DNA of 64,000 nt from Cenococcum geophilum 1.58. Lineage: Eukaryota; Ascomycota; Dothideomycetes; Gloniales; Gloniaceae. Shown here one piece after another: positions 61,460 through 64,000 of this stretch. The notes under the pieces were generated by a model. That model was given only the letters and a program-made list of their open reading frames with translations. It made no database searches and was not told the DNA's origin. Position numbers and translations under genes: made by a program. Numbering within the stretch: position 1 is the first letter of the stretch; every line of letters starts with the position of its first letter. Location of the stretch: the NCBI GenBank assembly GCA_001692895.1, contig KV748177.1:6022230-6086229 (forward strand), in the 5' to 3' direction.

Positions 61460-62667
61460 AGCTTATATATTTATAGTTATAACTACTTTTAGCGCAAGAG
61501 TAGTTATAGCTTATCTTCCTACTCTAACTTCTATAGGTATGGCTAATAAGTTTTAATTATTATAGGCTTATTTTTATTAATTAGAGCGGATATTAATTCG
61601 CTTTAGTTCTAAATCTAATAATAAGTAATAAGCCGTAAGTCCTTTATAGGTTAGTAGGTTGTTTAAGGTTATAGTAATCTTCTCTTATAGCCTAATTATT
61701 ATGTTATTATATAGGTATAATTAGTAATTTTTAAGGGGAACCTAGCCTCCTCCTATAAGATATAGGAATTAAATCTAAAATTTAGTAAAGGGTTAGTTCG
61801 GTTTTATTATTAGGCGATTATAGTTATACTAGGTATTTTATACTTTATTTAAGTTAATATAAATAATAGCTAAATATTATAGTATCTTACTAATAGATAT
61901 AAACTAGGTAGAAAAGTTGTCCTTAAACTTGGCCTAAAGGTAATACTAGGCACTTTTAGTAGTTTAACTAAAAAGGTAGAGCATTTTGGCTGCTTTAGAG
62001 AGGAAGTGGTTATTATTAACGCGGAGTTTTCTTTTTATTCCAATCCTCTAATTCTTAAAGGTAGGGTCTATTCTATTAGATAGCGGTTAGGGGTTAGAGA
62101 GCTTAATAGATTTTAATTACTTTATTATTATATCTATACTCTCTAATATATTATATTTAATAGGGTAAATAGGTTAGCTAGGGCTTTAAAGGGGGGAAGC
62201 TAAGCTATTTTATAGGGCTATAAGGCTTTTAGAATCTCTTATAGGGTCTTTTATATATTTTTTACTTTAAAATAATTAGCTTTCTAGCTAGCCGTAAGGG
62301 CATAAATCTACTTATATACGTCTATAGCGCTATTATTGTCTTTAATTAATAATCCTAACTAGATCTGAAGTTTCCTTTAGGTAATAGCAATTCTCTTAAA
62401 TAAGCTTACTTTAGGTGCTATTATTAGCCTCTAGGGTTTATTAAAATTATATAATCTAGTTTTAAGTCTAGGTTTCTTTTAGGTATATAGGTTAAGTACA
62501 GTCAAGCCTATGAAGTAAAATATTTTAAAAAGCCTTTCTAGGCAGTATAGGGAGAGTAACTTTTATTATCTAAATATAATGTATTAACGCATCGTTACGG
62601 ATAAAGGTCCTTTTAGAGTAGGATGTTTTTAAGGCTTTCTAGGCAGTATAGGGAGAAATTAGTATAA

Positions 62668-62938
62668 TATAACGGGCTTATATAAATGCCTCTAAGATAA
62701 AGCTTATAGATTACTACTATATAAAAATACTAAGCTAAAGAAAAGAAAAAGAAAAGAAAGGTCCTTAGGGGTTAACGCAAATATAAAGGGATCGCTAAGG
62801 CGCTAGTAGTAAGCGAGCTAATAGCAATTTTCCATCCTGGGGGTAGAAAATCCTAATTAGTTAGTAGAAGTTAGGGTTAGTAGAATATAACAGATATATA
62901 GTTGAATTTAGTAAGTAACGCGCCCTAGTACCGTCACA
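62668..62938 (-). repeat. 5' LTR of gypsy F
   Basis: 271 bp, TATAACGGGC to GTACCGTCACA; same length and type as the G LTR at 19867-20137. Confidence 0.85.
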
Positions 62939-63260
62939 GTACTAGGTATCTATTAAGGTAAAAGTATTTACTTTAGAGTTAGCTAAAGTAGAGGTTAAAA
63001 CTTAATATTTATTACAGAATAAATTATAAGGGATAGTGTAGCTCCTTTTACTAACTAGCTAACCTAGATTAATATATAATATATTAATCCCTTTTAACCC
63101 TAGAGAGAAGTCTTTCTTTAAGGTGTCTCTTTTTTTTTTAACTTTATACTATCCTCCTAGATTAATAAAACCTTATCTATTTTTATCTTTATCTAATAGT
63201 CCTTAGTAAAGTAGTTCTTTTAGCTATATAAAAAGCAAGCTCCTTAATTACTAAAGGTCT
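62939..63260 (-). mobile_element. Gypsy fragment right of F, gag/protease-like
   Basis: Weakly similar to 53260-53470 of element E (a CTATTTACTCTAGTATTA-like stretch and the segment before the knuckle). It is strongly RIP-mutated with no open frame. It is probably the element into which F inserted, ending in a poly-T run at 63259-63276. Confidence 0.45.
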
Positions 63261-63282
63261 TTTTTTTTTTTTTTTTATATCC

Positions 63283-63391
63283 GATTGTATTATACTACGT
63301 ACAATACTGCGCATGCAGCCTCTAGGCTATGGCGCTATAGTTCTATATACATGAATCCTTTCTAGGCAGCTTAACATGTACTAGTAGCTAA
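63283..63391 (-). repeat. Dispersed A-tailed short repeat, copy 2
   Basis: Matches 35063-35170. On the minus strand a run of about 18 A follows its 3' end, a better-preserved tail than in copy 1. Confidence 0.65.
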
Positions 63392-64000
63392 GTGGACACT
63401 CTGGCCCGTTAAAATGCTAGGGGAGCTCTAGCTAAATTGGTGTTTTTGTTCTGGTATTTTGCTTACTATGGTCCAGTTTACACCAAGAAGATCGCACTAA
63501 GGAAATCCTGGCTCTTTTATCTATTTCTGCCGTATTCTGCCGTTTCTAGAGTAGAAAAAGCGCTCTAAAAGATAGATTTAGTAATATTTTTGCATATAAA
63601 AACAAAAGGTTCTTAATAGTTTGCCAGCTTGGAGACAACTACCAGTTATTCCTATACGACTTTTTTCGGTAATGTACCCTATTACTTCTCCTTGCTAAAG
63701 AAATGGGTAGGGAATTAGTAATTAGTAGGTACTCTCCCCAAAAGTAACCTACTAATCCTAGATTTACGTTCTAGAAAACGGGTATTTTATAAGGGCGAAC
63801 CTCGTTACATAAACCCACTCCCATAGGAAAATTTTCGCGAGGTTGTCTTGTATAGGGTATAAACACCAATTCGCCTATACACCTTATATTTTACGTGCTA
63901 AAGGAACACGGGCCGGCCCCCTTCCCCCTTCCCATAGCCACCCTAGCGACGCATCTGCCGCTCGTCTGCGGTCCGTCTGCGGTGCGACCGTGCGCCTTGG
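63392..64000. other. Unassigned DNA at the right edge
   Basis: Mixed composition, becoming GC-rich after 63900 with short CGTCTGCGGT-like repeats (63961-63985). No gene, LTR or known element recognised. Confidence 0.35.

Larger units (their letters stand above)
37571..62938 (-). mobile_element. Gypsy F, outermost element of the five-level nest
   Basis: The element's own sequence is 37571-38007 and 59504-62938; everything between is nested. The left piece is RT, with YLNNIL near 37848-37865 (family YLDDIL), and matches element E at 45970-46390. The right piece resumes exactly where E continues (46400 on), then runs through protease and gag to a 271-bp 5' LTR (62668-62938). The integrase and 3' LTR are missing on the P450 side. 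All frames carry stops. The solo LTR 61122-61459 lies in its gag region. The family is that of E and G. Confidence 0.85.

Overview
This window is from a filamentous ascomycete (Pezizomycotina). The evidence is short GT-AG introns of 50-98 bp in the intact genes, fungal families (CYP52-like P450, DHA1-type MFS, Zn2Cys6 regulator, F-box-like protein, Fot1/Pot2-like transposon, Tad1-like LINEs, Ty3/gypsy elements) and heavy decay by repeat-induced point mutation (RIP). Most of the 64 kb is AT/TpA-rich, with TAA/TAG stops in every frame and C-to-T or G-to-A changes at conserved residues (for example YLDD to YLNN, Gln to stop).

Layout. Positions 1-115 hold the start of an F-box/2EXR-like gene on the minus strand. 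Positions 840-1731 hold a broken Zn2Cys6 transcription factor gene. From about 1.7 to 28.0 kb lies a nested stack of dead elements: gypsy pieces, a LINE split by a complete gypsy copy (8042-16078) and by a solo LTR, and a B-family remnant split by a complete chromovirus (20400-27519). An intact five-exon MFS transporter follows on the minus strand (28589-30374). Then come 30.9-35.0 kb of repeat remnants, and an intact three-exon cytochrome P450 on the plus strand (35809-37513). From 37571 to 62938 there is a five-level nest: gypsy F, containing a Fot1-like DNA transposon, containing gypsy B2, containing gypsy E, containing a LINE. Target-site duplications or terminal repeats support each junction of the four inner insertions. 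The last 1 kb holds a gypsy fragment, a dispersed A-tailed repeat and unrecognised DNA.

The only complete host genes are the MFS transporter and the P450. They are divergently oriented and about 5.4 kb apart, with repeats between them and on their outer sides. With the dead Zn2Cys6 gene they look like the remains of a small metabolite or detoxification cluster split by transposons; this is inference. All domain and frame calls were made by eye from the sequence. No database search was run, and ends of elements without target duplications are approximate.
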